A DNA stretch of 64,000 nucleotides, from positions 24,505-88,504 of the forward strand of contig JADJUV010000019.1 of NCBI GenBank assembly GCA_016716885.1. The letters run 5' to 3'. The position numbers and the translations under genes are program-made. The notes under the pieces are model-generated. The model searched no databases, had not been told where the DNA came from, and saw only the letters and a list, made by a program, of their open reading frames with translations. This stretch comes from Candidatus Trichofilum aggregatum. GTDB taxonomy: Bacteria; Chloroflexota; Anaerolineae; Promineifilales; Promineifilaceae. This document shows positions 53,648 through 61,102 of this stretch, piece by piece; the first letter of the stretch is position 1; each line of letters begins with the position of its first letter.

Positions 53648-53782
53648 TTAGATGGGGTCGTCAGGATTCTGGTTCACCAGTAGCAGGACAACTGAGGATG
53701 AGGGGATTTTGTTTTTCCCCCTCAAGGGGCTAAAGGTGTCATCGGTAGGCGTTACTTCTCCATTGGCAAAGATGTATTTCAT
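53648..53782 (-). CDS. Small element-encoded protein, function unknown
   Basis: 44 residues from ATG 53782 with a strong AAAGGAG 8 nt upstream: begins MKYIFANGEVTPTDD, has a short hydrophobic SSSVVLLLVN patch, ends NQNPDDPI. No family recognised. The good ribosome site and position directly after the translocase operon make it more credible than the longer frame that contains it (from 54016), which starts inside a repeat. Confidence 0.5.
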   Translation of the reverse strand: MKYIFANGEVTPTDDTFSPLRGKNKIPSSSVVLLLVNQNPDDPI

Positions 53783-53809
53783 GGCGTTTCTCCTTTTCAG
53801 ATGAGATAA

Positions 53810-53885
53810 ACGGTGTATAGAGCTAGAGGAAGGAACGAGAGGGGCTAATCCCAAAAACGATCTGGCTCTTGCTCTGAACTCGAAA
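53810..53885. repeat. Dispersed repeat family C, copy 6
   Basis: AGAGCTAGAGGAAGGAACGAGAG and TCTGGCTCTTGCTCTGAAC arms, about 170 bp from copy 5. Confidence 0.5.
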
Positions 53886-53889
53886 ATTA

Positions 53890-53992
53890 CAGGCTCTACA
53901 GGTGTGTAGTAGAGGTCACTACTCGTGTGTAGAGGCTCTACTACTACTACTACCGTAGAGGCAAAAAGCGGTATCACGGTTGGTAGTAGAGG
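53890..53992. repeat. GTAGTAGAGG / GTAGAGGC repeat cluster
   Basis: At least five GTAGAGG-type words in ~100 bp in both orientations (for example GTAGTAGAGGT, GTGTAGAGGCTCTAC, CCGTAGAGGC, GTAGTAGAGGCT), with a CTACTACTACTAC run. It lies just downstream of the translocase gene and may be a binding-site cluster. Confidence 0.5.
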
Positions 53993-53993
53993 C

Positions 53994-55523
53994 TTAATGA
54001 GGCTCATTAGAACCATCGAGAACTTCCTTCACGGCCCGGTACGCCGCGCCACCGTTGTAACCAAAGACGGTTCGTTCGATAGCGGCCTGACTGGGCAATT
54101 CCTGGGCCAGCCGTCGAATGCGCTCGCGGGTGACTTCCGTCAGGTTGTTGGGGTCAGCAAACCCATCGGGTAGAACCGGTTCTGGTACATCACTGTCACC
54201 CGGTGCGGGAGCGACGGGTTGAACCCCGGCTGGCAATTCCAGGGGAATCAAAACGGGACGAATGCCCTGCACCGTGCGTAACACGGCCGGTCGATCCATG
54301 CCTTGTACCAGGTCGGGGTATTGGTTGGCGGCTACCTTGCCTAACAGCAGGATGTAGGTGAAGTTTTCCAGTAAATCACCTTCGCCGCGGATGCCCAACG
54401 TCTTAACCCGTGTGCTTTGAGTCGAAACGGCGAAGAACAAGCCCACCTTGCGCCCTTCACGGAGCCATTCGCGCCAGATTTCATCCACCTGCCCACCCAG
54501 CGCGGCCACAATGGCGGGCATTTCGTCGGTGGCGATGGTGATGGGCTCAAAACGAGTGACCCCTTGTGCCCGCTGTTGATACCGTTGGCTGAGCAATTGC
54601 CTCATTTGTTCCAATTGATGACCGATGGCGGCGAAGTTGCGGCCGCCACCAATCACGTTCGCCTGGCCCCAACTGCCGGGCGTATCGTGGGGGTCAAGGA
54701 CAACGACCTGCGGCCGCCGACGCAAAACGGCCAACATAGCGGTACTCTTGCCGCTACCAGTTTCCCCCGCGATGAGGACATGCCCTTGAGTGAGAGGTGG
54801 CAAGGGAATCGGCGTGTTGCTAGGCGATGATTCTGTTGTTGGCGCAGGTAAGGCTCGCTGGGGCCGATGAACGGGCAATACCTGCCAGCCATTGGCCGGA
54901 ACCAGGACGCGTGGGCCAGAAATGTCGGTGACGGTAATCGGCCGAGAGCGTTGGTACAAGGTATAGCTGACGCCACCAGCCAGAATGATTAACGCAACAC
55001 CCCCAGCCCCCCAGAGATAAGGCTTGAGGCGATTGATACGCTCCTGATAGGCCAGCGCTTCTGCTTCAGCCTGCCGTTGCAGAGCCAACCGCCGGGCTTC
55101 ATCTTCGATGAGGTGTTGTTCCGCCTGAGCCGCATGAGCGACGGCCGTTCCGGTGGCATTGGCGGCGATAGCGGCATAGGTGGCCTGTGCCGAGAGAGCC
55201 TGTTCGCTGGCCCGGACTGTAATAGATTCAGAGGTAGCTGTTTGGGCCTGGGCGATGCTTTGGGCTGTGCCGGTGGCGATGGCTTGGATAATCTGCTCGG
55301 TGGCCTGGGCTTGCTCCGTTAGCACAACGGCCTGCCGGGTGAGTTCAGCGACTTGAGCCGTGGCAACCCCAGCCGCCTGTTGGCGGGTTAAATCGGCGGC
55401 GACTAACGTCGCGGCCGCGTTGGGGTACACACCTTGCCCTGTGGGGTAATATTGGGCCGGAGTCGGGCCACAAGCCACCAGAATGAGCAGGCTAAGCAAA
55501 GGAATCCAGGTCTTCTTCATCAT
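53994..55523 (-). CDS. Lipoprotein-anchored FtsK/HerA-like DNA translocase ATPase
   Basis: 509 residues. A lipoprotein-like signal with lipobox LVAC (Cys18) opens it, then ~130 residues of Ala/Thr/Gln-rich helix (AQATATSES-type repeats). One membrane helix follows at about 168-190 (LWGAGGVALIILAGGVSYTLY). The ATPase comes next: Walker A AGETGSGKSTAML (Lys259), Walker B VVVLDPHD and a late FFAVSTQS sensor-like motif. A C-terminal segment (LTEVTRERIRRLAQELPSQAAIERTVFGYNGGAAYRAVKEVL) looks like a winged-helix gamma-type DNA-binding domain. Double-stranded DNA pumping, as in AICE TraB, is the best guess. The start overlaps the upstream gene by 32 nt. Confidence 0.75.
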   Translation of the reverse strand: MMKKTWIPLLSLLILVACGPTPAQYYPTGQGVYPNAAATLVAADLTRQQAAGVATAQVAELTRQAVVLTEQAQATEQIIQAIATGTAQSIAQAQTATSESITVRASEQALSAQATYAAIAANATGTAVAHAAQAEQHLIEDEARRLALQRQAEAEALAYQERINRLKPYLWGAGGVALIILAGGVSYTLYQRSRPITVTDISGPRVLVPANGWQVLPVHRPQRALPAPTTESSPSNTPIPLPPLTQGHVLIAGETGSGKSTAMLAVLRRRPQVVVLDPHDTPGSWGQANVIGGGRNFAAIGHQLEQMRQLLSQRYQQRAQGVTRFEPITIATDEMPAIVAALGGQVDEIWREWLREGRKVGLFFAVSTQSTRVKTLGIRGEGDLLENFTYILLLGKVAANQYPDLVQGMDRPAVLRTVQGIRPVLIPLELPAGVQPVAPAPGDSDVPEPVLPDGFADPNNLTEVTRERIRRLAQELPSQAAIERTVFGYNGGAAYRAVKEVLDGSNEPH

Positions 55524-55929
55524 CTACCTCGGGTAAATAACGGGTTGATGGCACGACGGGAAGCTCAGGCCAGGTTGGGTAGTAAGGTAAGGGTTGTGGT
55601 GAACGACGTTGCGGCCGCGCCGATGACTTGTGCATCAGCCGCCATTGCCGTAAAAACTCCGTGCCCCCACGCAGGAGAAAAACTGTCGCCCCGATAGTCA
55701 CTACCCCAAGAGCCAGGATGCCAGCGCCTAGCCAGGAAGAACTGCGACGATTAGCCGGTTCAATGGGAGCCGTCTCCCGACTGCGCATGATTAAATCGGT
55801 AGCGGAATCGGGCTGAATGGCCTGACCAGCGATGACATCCACCGCGTGGTTGCCGACGTTAATCAGGGCCACCACGAAGAGCACTGAACCCACCAAGAGA
55901 ATCAGGCCAATCGCCTTGCTAATGTTCAT
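55492..55929 (-). CDS. Two-helix membrane protein, function unknown
   Basis: 145 residues with membrane segments at about 5-25 (AIGLILLVGSVLFVVALI) and 67-88 (LGAGILALGVVTIGATVFLL), then a basic and Pro-rich cytoplasmic tail ending in VDDEEDLDSFA. Its start overlaps the upstream HTH gene by 4 nt (ATGA) and its end overlaps the translocase start, so all three are translationally coupled. It probably forms a membrane complex with the translocase, in the position of a spread (Spd) protein. No family recognised. Confidence 0.65.
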   Translation of the reverse strand: MNISKAIGLILLVGSVLFVVALINVGNHAVDVIAGQAIQPDSATDLIMRSRETAPIEPANRRSSSWLGAGILALGVVTIGATVFLLRGGTEFLRQWRLMHKSSARPQRRSPQPLPYYPTWPELPVVPSTRYLPEVDDEEDLDSFA

Positions 55930-56819
55930 CCTGCCACCTGACCATTCAACATCTGCAAATCACGACGAATGGTGGAAAGGCTCACGCCGAGTAGTTCGGC
56001 GATTTCCGTTTGGGTCATTTTGACCGCCGGATCCTTGAGCAAGGCTAATAATCGCTCACGCCGACTGTTCATCCGATCAAGTTCTGTCTGCCCCAGAGCC
56101 TGTTCATCTTCTGCCTGAGAATGCTCATCCTGCTTCATGGTGGTAATTCGTTGTTTCAAGGCCGACTGTTCACGATGTAATCGGGAGAGTTCATGTTGAG
56201 CCTGAGCGATTTGTTCATGAATGGCCGTCAACTGTTCATTTTGCAGCCGTGATAGTTCATCGTTGCCTTGAACTAACTGCTCACGAAGGCTGGCTAACTG
56301 TTCATGGTGGGTTTTGGCCTCTTGCCTAAGCGTTTCATTCTGACGGTTCAACTGTTCATGCTCAGCCCTGACTTCTTTAATCCGCTTGACCAGATGGCTC
56401 AAGGTGTTGACGACTTGATGCCGTTTGGCTGAGTGCTCAATACGCAGGACAACCAGATGAAACGCCGCCAGGATGAATAGAGGCGGTAAGGCGGCCATGA
56501 ACATCGGCAGAATGCCATGTTGGGCATGGACAATGTTCAGAACCACACTGATGAACGTGGCAATGACCACTAACGTCCAGGCATACAGGTTGCGTTCACC
56601 ATGCAAAGATGAGCGGAGAGCAATCAGGTTGAAGATGATGAGTGACAGGTCAATCATCAGCGGATACATGAAGGGATAGTTCACGCCGTTCGCGGCCGCG
56701 AGGTCTTTCAATGAACCATATGACACAATGAACGGGATGATGACGACCAGGGCGGTGAGCCAGCCTGACCATTTATCAATCTGTTTGATGAGTGAGTGAT
56801 TCTCAGACTGTTCATTCAT
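55926..56819 (-). CDS. Membrane protein with coiled coil and C-terminal HTH
   Basis: 297 residues from ATG 56819 (GGAGG upstream). Four membrane helices in the first ~130 residues (WLTALVVIIPFIVSYGSL, YPLMIDLSLIIFNLIALRSSL, WTLVVIATFISVVLNIV, LPPLFILAAFHLVVL) recall DUF2637/Spd-type proteins of actinobacterial conjugative elements, a weak match by eye. A coiled coil of ~110 residues (EQLNRQNETLRQEAKTHHEQL...) follows, then an HTH (MTQTEIAELLGVSLSTIRRDLQML). It could tether element DNA to the membrane near the translocase. First gene of a three-gene operon. Confidence 0.7.
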   Translation of the reverse strand: MNEQSENHSLIKQIDKWSGWLTALVVIIPFIVSYGSLKDLAAANGVNYPFMYPLMIDLSLIIFNLIALRSSLHGERNLYAWTLVVIATFISVVLNIVHAQHGILPMFMAALPPLFILAAFHLVVLRIEHSAKRHQVVNTLSHLVKRIKEVRAEHEQLNRQNETLRQEAKTHHEQLASLREQLVQGNDELSRLQNEQLTAIHEQIAQAQHELSRLHREQSALKQRITTMKQDEHSQAEDEQALGQTELDRMNSRRERLLALLKDPAVKMTQTEIAELLGVSLSTIRRDLQMLNGQVAG

Positions 56820-56910
56820 GCGTGGCCTCCTGGATACAAAAACAGCCTCACGACCAATGCTGGCAGTGAGGCTGAACAAGAGGCCGATAGAGGTGGTGAA
56901 TCCACCCCTA

Positions 56911-56954
56911 AATAACAAAAGGGCAACCCCTTACAGAGATGCGTGGGGTTGCCC
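56911..56954 (-). terminator. Minus-strand terminator or attenuator
   Basis: GGGCAACCCC and GGGGTTGCCC pair around 14 nt, followed on the minus strand by TTTTGTTATT. It lies between the promoter at 57078-57106 and the three-gene operon, so it may act as a leader attenuator. Confidence 0.65.
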
Positions 56955-57007
56955 GGTATGTTAGAATCCGGCCAGCCCGTTCGCTGTTCATACCAGCGGA
57001 TGGGTCA

Positions 57008-57042
57008 GGGCTAGGTAAGTGTTGCAAGCACTTGCCTAGCCC
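57008..57042. repeat. 35-bp near-perfect palindrome
   Basis: GGGCTAGGTAAGTG and complementary CACTTGCCTAGCCC with two G-T positions, centred on TTGCAAG. It lies downstream of the operator on the minus strand, in the leader of the membrane-HTH operon. Confidence 0.65.
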
Positions 57043-57057
57043 GAAATTTACAGAAAA

Positions 57058-57106
57058 TATGTCTTAACTTAAGACATAGTATAACTTTTTTAGAGTCGCA
57101 TGTCTA
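57058..57106 (-). promoter_or_regulatory. Promoter with overlapping palindromic operator
   Basis: On the minus strand TAGACA (57101-57106), 17-bp spacer and TATACT (57078-57083) form a good sigma-70-type promoter. A perfect 21-bp palindrome with 10-bp arms (TATGTCTTAA, one central C, 57058-57078) begins at the -10 and covers the start site, a typical repressor position. It would control the operon beginning at 56819. Confidence 0.75.
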
Positions 57107-57185
57107 CTGTTTCAGTTCGTGAGTTTGTCAGGTTTGTGGGGAAGTCGCGGGCTATAAATGGCTTTATGCCCTTGCAGCATTGCAC

Positions 57186-57383
57186 TTAACCGGGACCGCG
57201 CCGTTTGTCCGTAGATTCTTCGGCCTGTTTCAGATAAGCCAGCAGAGATTCACGGCTTATCTGCCAGACAATGCCAAACTTCCGGCCATTGATCTCGCCA
57301 GCACGTATCAGTCGTCTTAAGTGATCGGGATGATAACCACTTAATTCGACCGCTTCCTTTGAAGTGATCCACTCTTCAGCCAT
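57186..57383 (-). CDS. Excisionase-like helix-turn-helix protein
   Basis: 65 residues from ATG 57383. HTH_17/MerR-like pattern: EEWITSKEAVELSGYHPDHLRRLIRAGEINGRKFGIVWQISRESLLAYLKQAEE, the usual shape of Xis or small DNA-binding accessory proteins. It would bend DNA at the attachment site and direct the serine recombinase toward excision, or regulate the operon. A longer frame starting at 57452 lacks conservation in kind. It lies upstream of the operator-promoter of the next operon. Confidence 0.8.
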   Translation of the reverse strand: MAEEWITSKEAVELSGYHPDHLRRLIRAGEINGRKFGIVWQISRESLLAYLKQAEESTDKRRGPG

Positions 57384-57469
57384 GACCCGAATTCTACCGT
57401 TTTGCCTCGCCTGTGCAATTGGTGAAAAGAGTATGCAATTGTTAAAGAGCATTCCAAACGTTCACATCA

Positions 57470-57520
57470 GGTCGGTTGGGCCAACTGTGCCAACCTTGCC
57501 AACTGTGCCAACCTCAATTG
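57470..57520. repeat. GCCAACTGT / TTGGCACA repeat clusters (57479-57526 and 57794-57828)
   Basis: Four GCCAAC words spaced about 9-10 bp and one inverted TTGGCACA lie just after the end of the replication-protein frame. A second cluster of four (T/C)TGGCACA words lies 300 bp upstream inside the coding region, where it encodes CANCARCANCAN. Such clusters can be iterons or chance codon repeats. Confidence 0.45.
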
Positions 57521-58098
57521 GCACAATGAGAAACAAGTTCATCAGGTAAAGGTTGACCATAAGCCGCCAACCATCGCTGTAATTCAGAAAACGTAATCAA
57601 CCAGAGGCGGCTACCTTGACCCCCAGAGCGGGGTGGTTTCTTGAGGCGCATTTTGCGGAGCACCATACCCACCTGTTGGGTTGAGCCGCGACCAGGAATG
57701 ACGGGCATTTCAGATTGTCTTGAGATGTCCATGACTGCTTCGGCCAACTGGCTGGCATTGAATAGCCAATGGGGTTCGCTGTGATGCTCGATATGGTTGG
57801 CACAGTTGGCACACCTGGCACAGTTGGCACATAACAGAGCCAACCCTTGAATGACCAGACTGGTCAGATCATCCGTTTCCAGTTGCGGCCGCTCCGCCTG
57901 ATAATCCCACGACAGTTGCTCCAACCGTTCCCATAGCCCCGTGAAGCCTTTGTCATCCAGCCAGCGAGCCACTGTGAGAATGGCCCGCCAGGGTTCCAGG
58001 TTACGGCCTGTGAGACGGGCCAACTGGTTGACCTGGGCTTCATAGGGTTTGACCTCGGCCAGGTTAGCTAAGGCCAGAGACCAGAGTTCATCCAGCAA
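57514..58098 (-). CDS. C-terminal part of replication protein, or separate coupled gene
   Basis: 194 residues. The start (LDELWSLALANLAEVKPYEAQVNQLARLTGRNLEPWRAILTVARWLDDKG) reads like the direct continuation of the preceding primase/helicase frame, which ends 10 bp inside this one. A single extra base in CTTGCTGGATG (about 58095) would explain the split. The rest has a helical middle with a CANCARCANCAN stretch and a C-terminal winged-helix-like segment (QLAEAVMDISRQSEMPVIPGRGSTQQVGMVLRKMRL). I favour one frameshifted gene but coupling of two genes is possible. Confidence 0.65.
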   Translation of the reverse strand: MLDELWSLALANLAEVKPYEAQVNQLARLTGRNLEPWRAILTVARWLDDKGFTGLWERLEQLSWDYQAERPQLETDDLTSLVIQGLALLCANCARCANCANHIEHHSEPHWLFNASQLAEAVMDISRQSEMPVIPGRGSTQQVGMVLRKMRLKKPPRSGGQGSRLWLITFSELQRWLAAYGQPLPDELVSHCAN

Positions 58099-59788
58099 GT
58101 TGACTTTTGTCGTGCGGCCACAACGCTTCTTCCAGTGGGTCAGCGTTGGCCCGGTAACGGTCGGGGGTGCGAATGAGTGGCACGATGATAGTGCGACTGG
58201 CTAAGACGTTGTCTGGGAGTTGGATGGCCGAGAAAAGGCGAAAGGCGAAGGTGTTGACGTGACGTGTCACCCAGGTCTGGTCAGCATTCTTTTCCTTCAG
58301 CGGAATCGTGCTTCCCTTTCTGTTTCCCGCTAAGAGCAAAGCGCGTTTGTCCGAACTGGTCGTTCTGGGGTCGGCCAGGTCTTCGGCGTCATCGAAGGCC
58401 AGGGTTGCGCCGTAGTCAGCCAGGTCACGTAGGGCGGCAAAGGAGCCGCTGGCTTGAATGGTCTGGCCCAGATAAGCCAGTTCGGTGATGACGATAAGCA
58501 ATTGTGTTTTGCCAGTGCCTCTATCTCCATTGGGCCAGAGATAGCCAGTGACGGTAAAGGCATCCAGGAACCAGGTTGCCAGGATGTAGCAGGCTACTAA
58601 CTCCACCATCACTTCTTGACTGGCAAGTGAATGGTCAAAGTCAATAAAACGATTGATGATCTCTTTCACTTTCTCGAACACCGCCAATGGATCAGAGCGT
58701 TTGCCCTGCACGTAGGCTTTTAGGCCCACAGCAGAAAGAAGTTTTTCTGAGAGCGGAGCTTCGGGCAGGATAACTTCCAACTCCAAGGCATTCATCGGTT
58801 GTTGCCCGCCGTCACCAAAGGTGAGGCCATCATCGCGGACGATGAAGAGACGTTTCTCAACGTTTTGTAGCGGCGGGTCATGCCGAACAATCGTGCCGTC
58901 CTTCTTCTGACTTTCAGTCTGGGTGACTTTGACATAGCACCAGGTGGCGGCGTAAGCGCGGCCGCGAACCAACATCAGCGGCCGCGTCATGCGCGGCGGC
59001 GCACTGTCGAGCAGTTCAATCAATGGGGCCGCCGGTTTTGTTTCCGGTCGTGGACCTTCGGCAAGAGCCGTCAACTCATTCAGTCCATTACCTGTGGCAA
59101 CGAACCAATCATCTACGCCCGTTTTGTTACCCTCAGAATGGGGCAGGTAGATGTGGCGAATATGGGCTTTTTTCCGTTGCAGATGTTCGGTGAACCGCTC
59201 TAACGCCTGGCGCACCCCCTGTTTGGTCATCACATCGGAATCAAACACCAGGTATACCTGCCGGTTATCCCAGGCGATGTAATCCAGGTCATTGGTGAAG
59301 GTGGTGCCGCCGTAATCGTTTTTGCTTTTCCAATTCCAGACGCCGGTCAGAGCAATGGCACAAGCTCCTTTCGAGGCTAACGCATCGGCCTTCTTTTGCC
59401 CTTCGGTGATGAACAACGGAATCTTCGGGTCACGCAACTGCGACTGGCAGGTGGGTGGGCAGTCTACACGCACTGGTTCGCCTTGTGGCTGTTCGTACTT
59501 CACAACACGGGTAGGGTGTGAGCCATCGGGTAAACGTTTGCGCCGGTTCTCAGTAACACGAGGATTGTCAGGCCGGTAGATGTAACCATCTGCCCGGCCA
59601 TCGGTGGTGTGTAAGGGTAGGAGCAAACCAGGAACACGCCGTTGCGCGGCCGCGAACCCCAGCCGAACCAACTCCGTTTCCTGCGTGACAGTCCGGTAGC
59701 CACGAGCGTTGATGATGGCCTCAGCGATACCGGACTCCTCGCGGAGCATGGTGATATGGTGTGGTGAGAGAGAAACAGAATCGGTCAT
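58088..59788 (-). CDS. Primase/helicase-like replication protein (DUF3854 + P-loop)
   Basis: 566 residues. An N-terminal TOPRIM-like DUF3854 region with IPLFITEGQKKADALAS and QVYLVFDSDVMTKQGV and GVDDWFVATGNG. Then a P-loop helicase-like domain with WPNGDRGTGKTQLL (Lys427), ATLAFDDAEDL (Walker B-like) and TFAFRLFSAIQLPDNVLASRTIIVPL. It would initiate or prime replication of the excised element. Overlap with 57514-58098 in another frame suggests a frameshift. Start ATG 59788 lies after a short leader. Four GCGGCCGC sites lie in the combined gene. Confidence 0.78.
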   Translation of the reverse strand: MTDSVSLSPHHITMLREESGIAEAIINARGYRTVTQETELVRLGFAAAQRRVPGLLLPLHTTDGRADGYIYRPDNPRVTENRRKRLPDGSHPTRVVKYEQPQGEPVRVDCPPTCQSQLRDPKIPLFITEGQKKADALASKGACAIALTGVWNWKSKNDYGGTTFTNDLDYIAWDNRQVYLVFDSDVMTKQGVRQALERFTEHLQRKKAHIRHIYLPHSEGNKTGVDDWFVATGNGLNELTALAEGPRPETKPAAPLIELLDSAPPRMTRPLMLVRGRAYAATWCYVKVTQTESQKKDGTIVRHDPPLQNVEKRLFIVRDDGLTFGDGGQQPMNALELEVILPEAPLSEKLLSAVGLKAYVQGKRSDPLAVFEKVKEIINRFIDFDHSLASQEVMVELVACYILATWFLDAFTVTGYLWPNGDRGTGKTQLLIVITELAYLGQTIQASGSFAALRDLADYGATLAFDDAEDLADPRTTSSDKRALLLAGNRKGSTIPLKEKNADQTWVTRHVNTFAFRLFSAIQLPDNVLASRTIIVPLIRTPDRYRANADPLEEALWPHDKSQLAG

Positions 59789-59853
59789 AGGTAGTGTGTT
59801 CCTGGTTTGTCCTCAATAAAGGTTGGTTAGTTGATGACTGCGGCCGCGAACCT

Positions 59854-60594
59854 TCAATAGGTTGGGTCTGACCAACAAGCGTTCAGCGTTGGATGCCACT
59901 TTTTCACGGTACTTAGGGCGATACCCACATCTTTGCAGGCTTGTGAGCAGGAGAGGGTAACGCGGCCGCTATTTTTCGAGTCGTTACGTATCACTTCCAG
60001 GAGTTCCAGTTTGTGGGCGATTCTTTCCGGCGGACGAGCACTGTTTTCCTGCCGGAATGGCGTGATGGAGCTGTTGGGCAGGCTATGATAGTGAATATCA
60101 AGCTGTCTAAGACGAGCCGAAAAGCCACGTAGGAAGCGATGGGCCTTGTTCATATCGCGGTAGTTAGCCTGTTCGTTCCAGGCCAGTTGCAGGGTGATGA
60201 CCGTCTTATTGTGCGCCTTCGCGGCCAGATCCAACTGCACCAGAGCCACTGTCTTTTCACAGGTGAGGAGCCATGAGGAAAACAAGTGCCGGAAGTGATT
60301 CATCCGTGCCATTGCTTCCTGACTGGTACACTCATGGTGAAGGTGTCGCAGGGCCTGGCTGATAACCTCATCCCACTCATTGACATAGAACTCGTAGGCG
60401 GCGCAATACGTCGGTTTGCGGAACCCATCAGACAGGGATAACTCGGATATCGGAATGTCAGCGTAAACAAAACCATGTCCTTGCAGGTGGAGCAGTACCA
60501 GTTGCTGGGCTTGCTGAAGTGAGCATTCCAACTGGATGGCTGAAACATGACGAACGGGAAGCAGAAAGCCAAAAAGGGTTGAGCGTAGTTTCAT
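59854..60594 (-). CDS. Element protein with C-terminal HTH, paralogue of 61103-61853
   Basis: 246 residues from ATG 60594 (AGGAAA upstream). No known family recognised. N-terminal half with GFLLPVRHVSAIQLECSLQQAQQLVLLHL, then FYVNEWDEVISQALRHLHHECTSQEAMARMNHFRHLFSSWLLTCEKTVALVQLDLAAKA. C-terminal Lys/Glu-rich helix followed by an HTH-like SCSQACKDVGIALSTVKKWHPTL. The same order (LNDWGDEVTRVIGLVHQACG, LTKTEACQLVGLTLVTLKKYDRML) appears in the second copy, so a duplicated DNA-binding family is likely. Role in the element unknown. Confidence 0.65.
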   Translation of the reverse strand: MKLRSTLFGFLLPVRHVSAIQLECSLQQAQQLVLLHLQGHGFVYADIPISELSLSDGFRKPTYCAAYEFYVNEWDEVISQALRHLHHECTSQEAMARMNHFRHLFSSWLLTCEKTVALVQLDLAAKAHNKTVITLQLAWNEQANYRDMNKAHRFLRGFSARLRQLDIHYHSLPNSSITPFRQENSARPPERIAHKLELLEVIRNDSKNSGRVTLSCSQACKDVGIALSTVKKWHPTLNACWSDPTY

Positions 60595-60761
60595 ATTGGG
60601 GTTTTCCTGTTGATCATTGTGGGTCCGGTCGTAACCAGCCCTAAGCATCCATGTGGTTCAAGAAACGCGGCCGCGTCGTCAGCCAGCGCGGCGAACAAAG
60701 TTGAAGGCACACCTGCTCTAACGGGTCAACATGTTTGGTGCAGGCATCAAGATTCAAATCC

Positions 60762-60962
60762 TCAGTTGGTTTGTAATGGGTCATCTGTGGTATCAAACTC
60801 CTTTGGCAGAGGTGGAATAAGAGCCAGGTCAACGGCTTTTTCCAGCACAAGGATGCGTAAAGAATCGCTCATTGTGCGGTGCATTTGTTGGGCGACTTGT
60901 TGCAGTAACTGTTTGTCTTCTTGGGCCAGGCGGATGTTGAAGCGAATTCCTTTGTGAACCAT
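60762..60962 (-). CDS. Ribbon-helix-helix-like small protein
   Basis: 66 residues from ATG 60962 with AGGAG 8 nt upstream. The start GIRFNIRLAQEDKQLLQQVAQQMHRTMSDSLRILVLEKAVDL fits an Arc/CopG-type fold: one strand, then two helices. Such proteins are DNA-binding regulators of plasmid copy number, transfer or toxin-antitoxin pairs. No toxin neighbour is seen. It sits alone between the two paralogous HTH genes. Confidence 0.65.
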   Translation of the reverse strand: MVHKGIRFNIRLAQEDKQLLQQVAQQMHRTMSDSLRILVLEKAVDLALIPPLPKEFDTTDDPLQTN

Positions 60963-61102
60963 GATCTGTCTCCTTTTGTAAAAAAAACTGCCCCCGAACC
61001 GGGGCTTTCCTCAGTTCTGGGGACAGTATAGACGGCGTGACCACCGCTACGGGTGAAATTTTTATATTGCACGTCTTTGTGCAGGTAATTGTGCAGGTAG
61101 AC

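Noticed and set aside
53783..54016. Upstream extension of the 44-residue element protein
   Set aside because: The extension crosses family C and GTAGAGG repeats and gives low-complexity Val/Arg/Ser sequence; the strong ribosome site belongs to the internal ATG at 53782.
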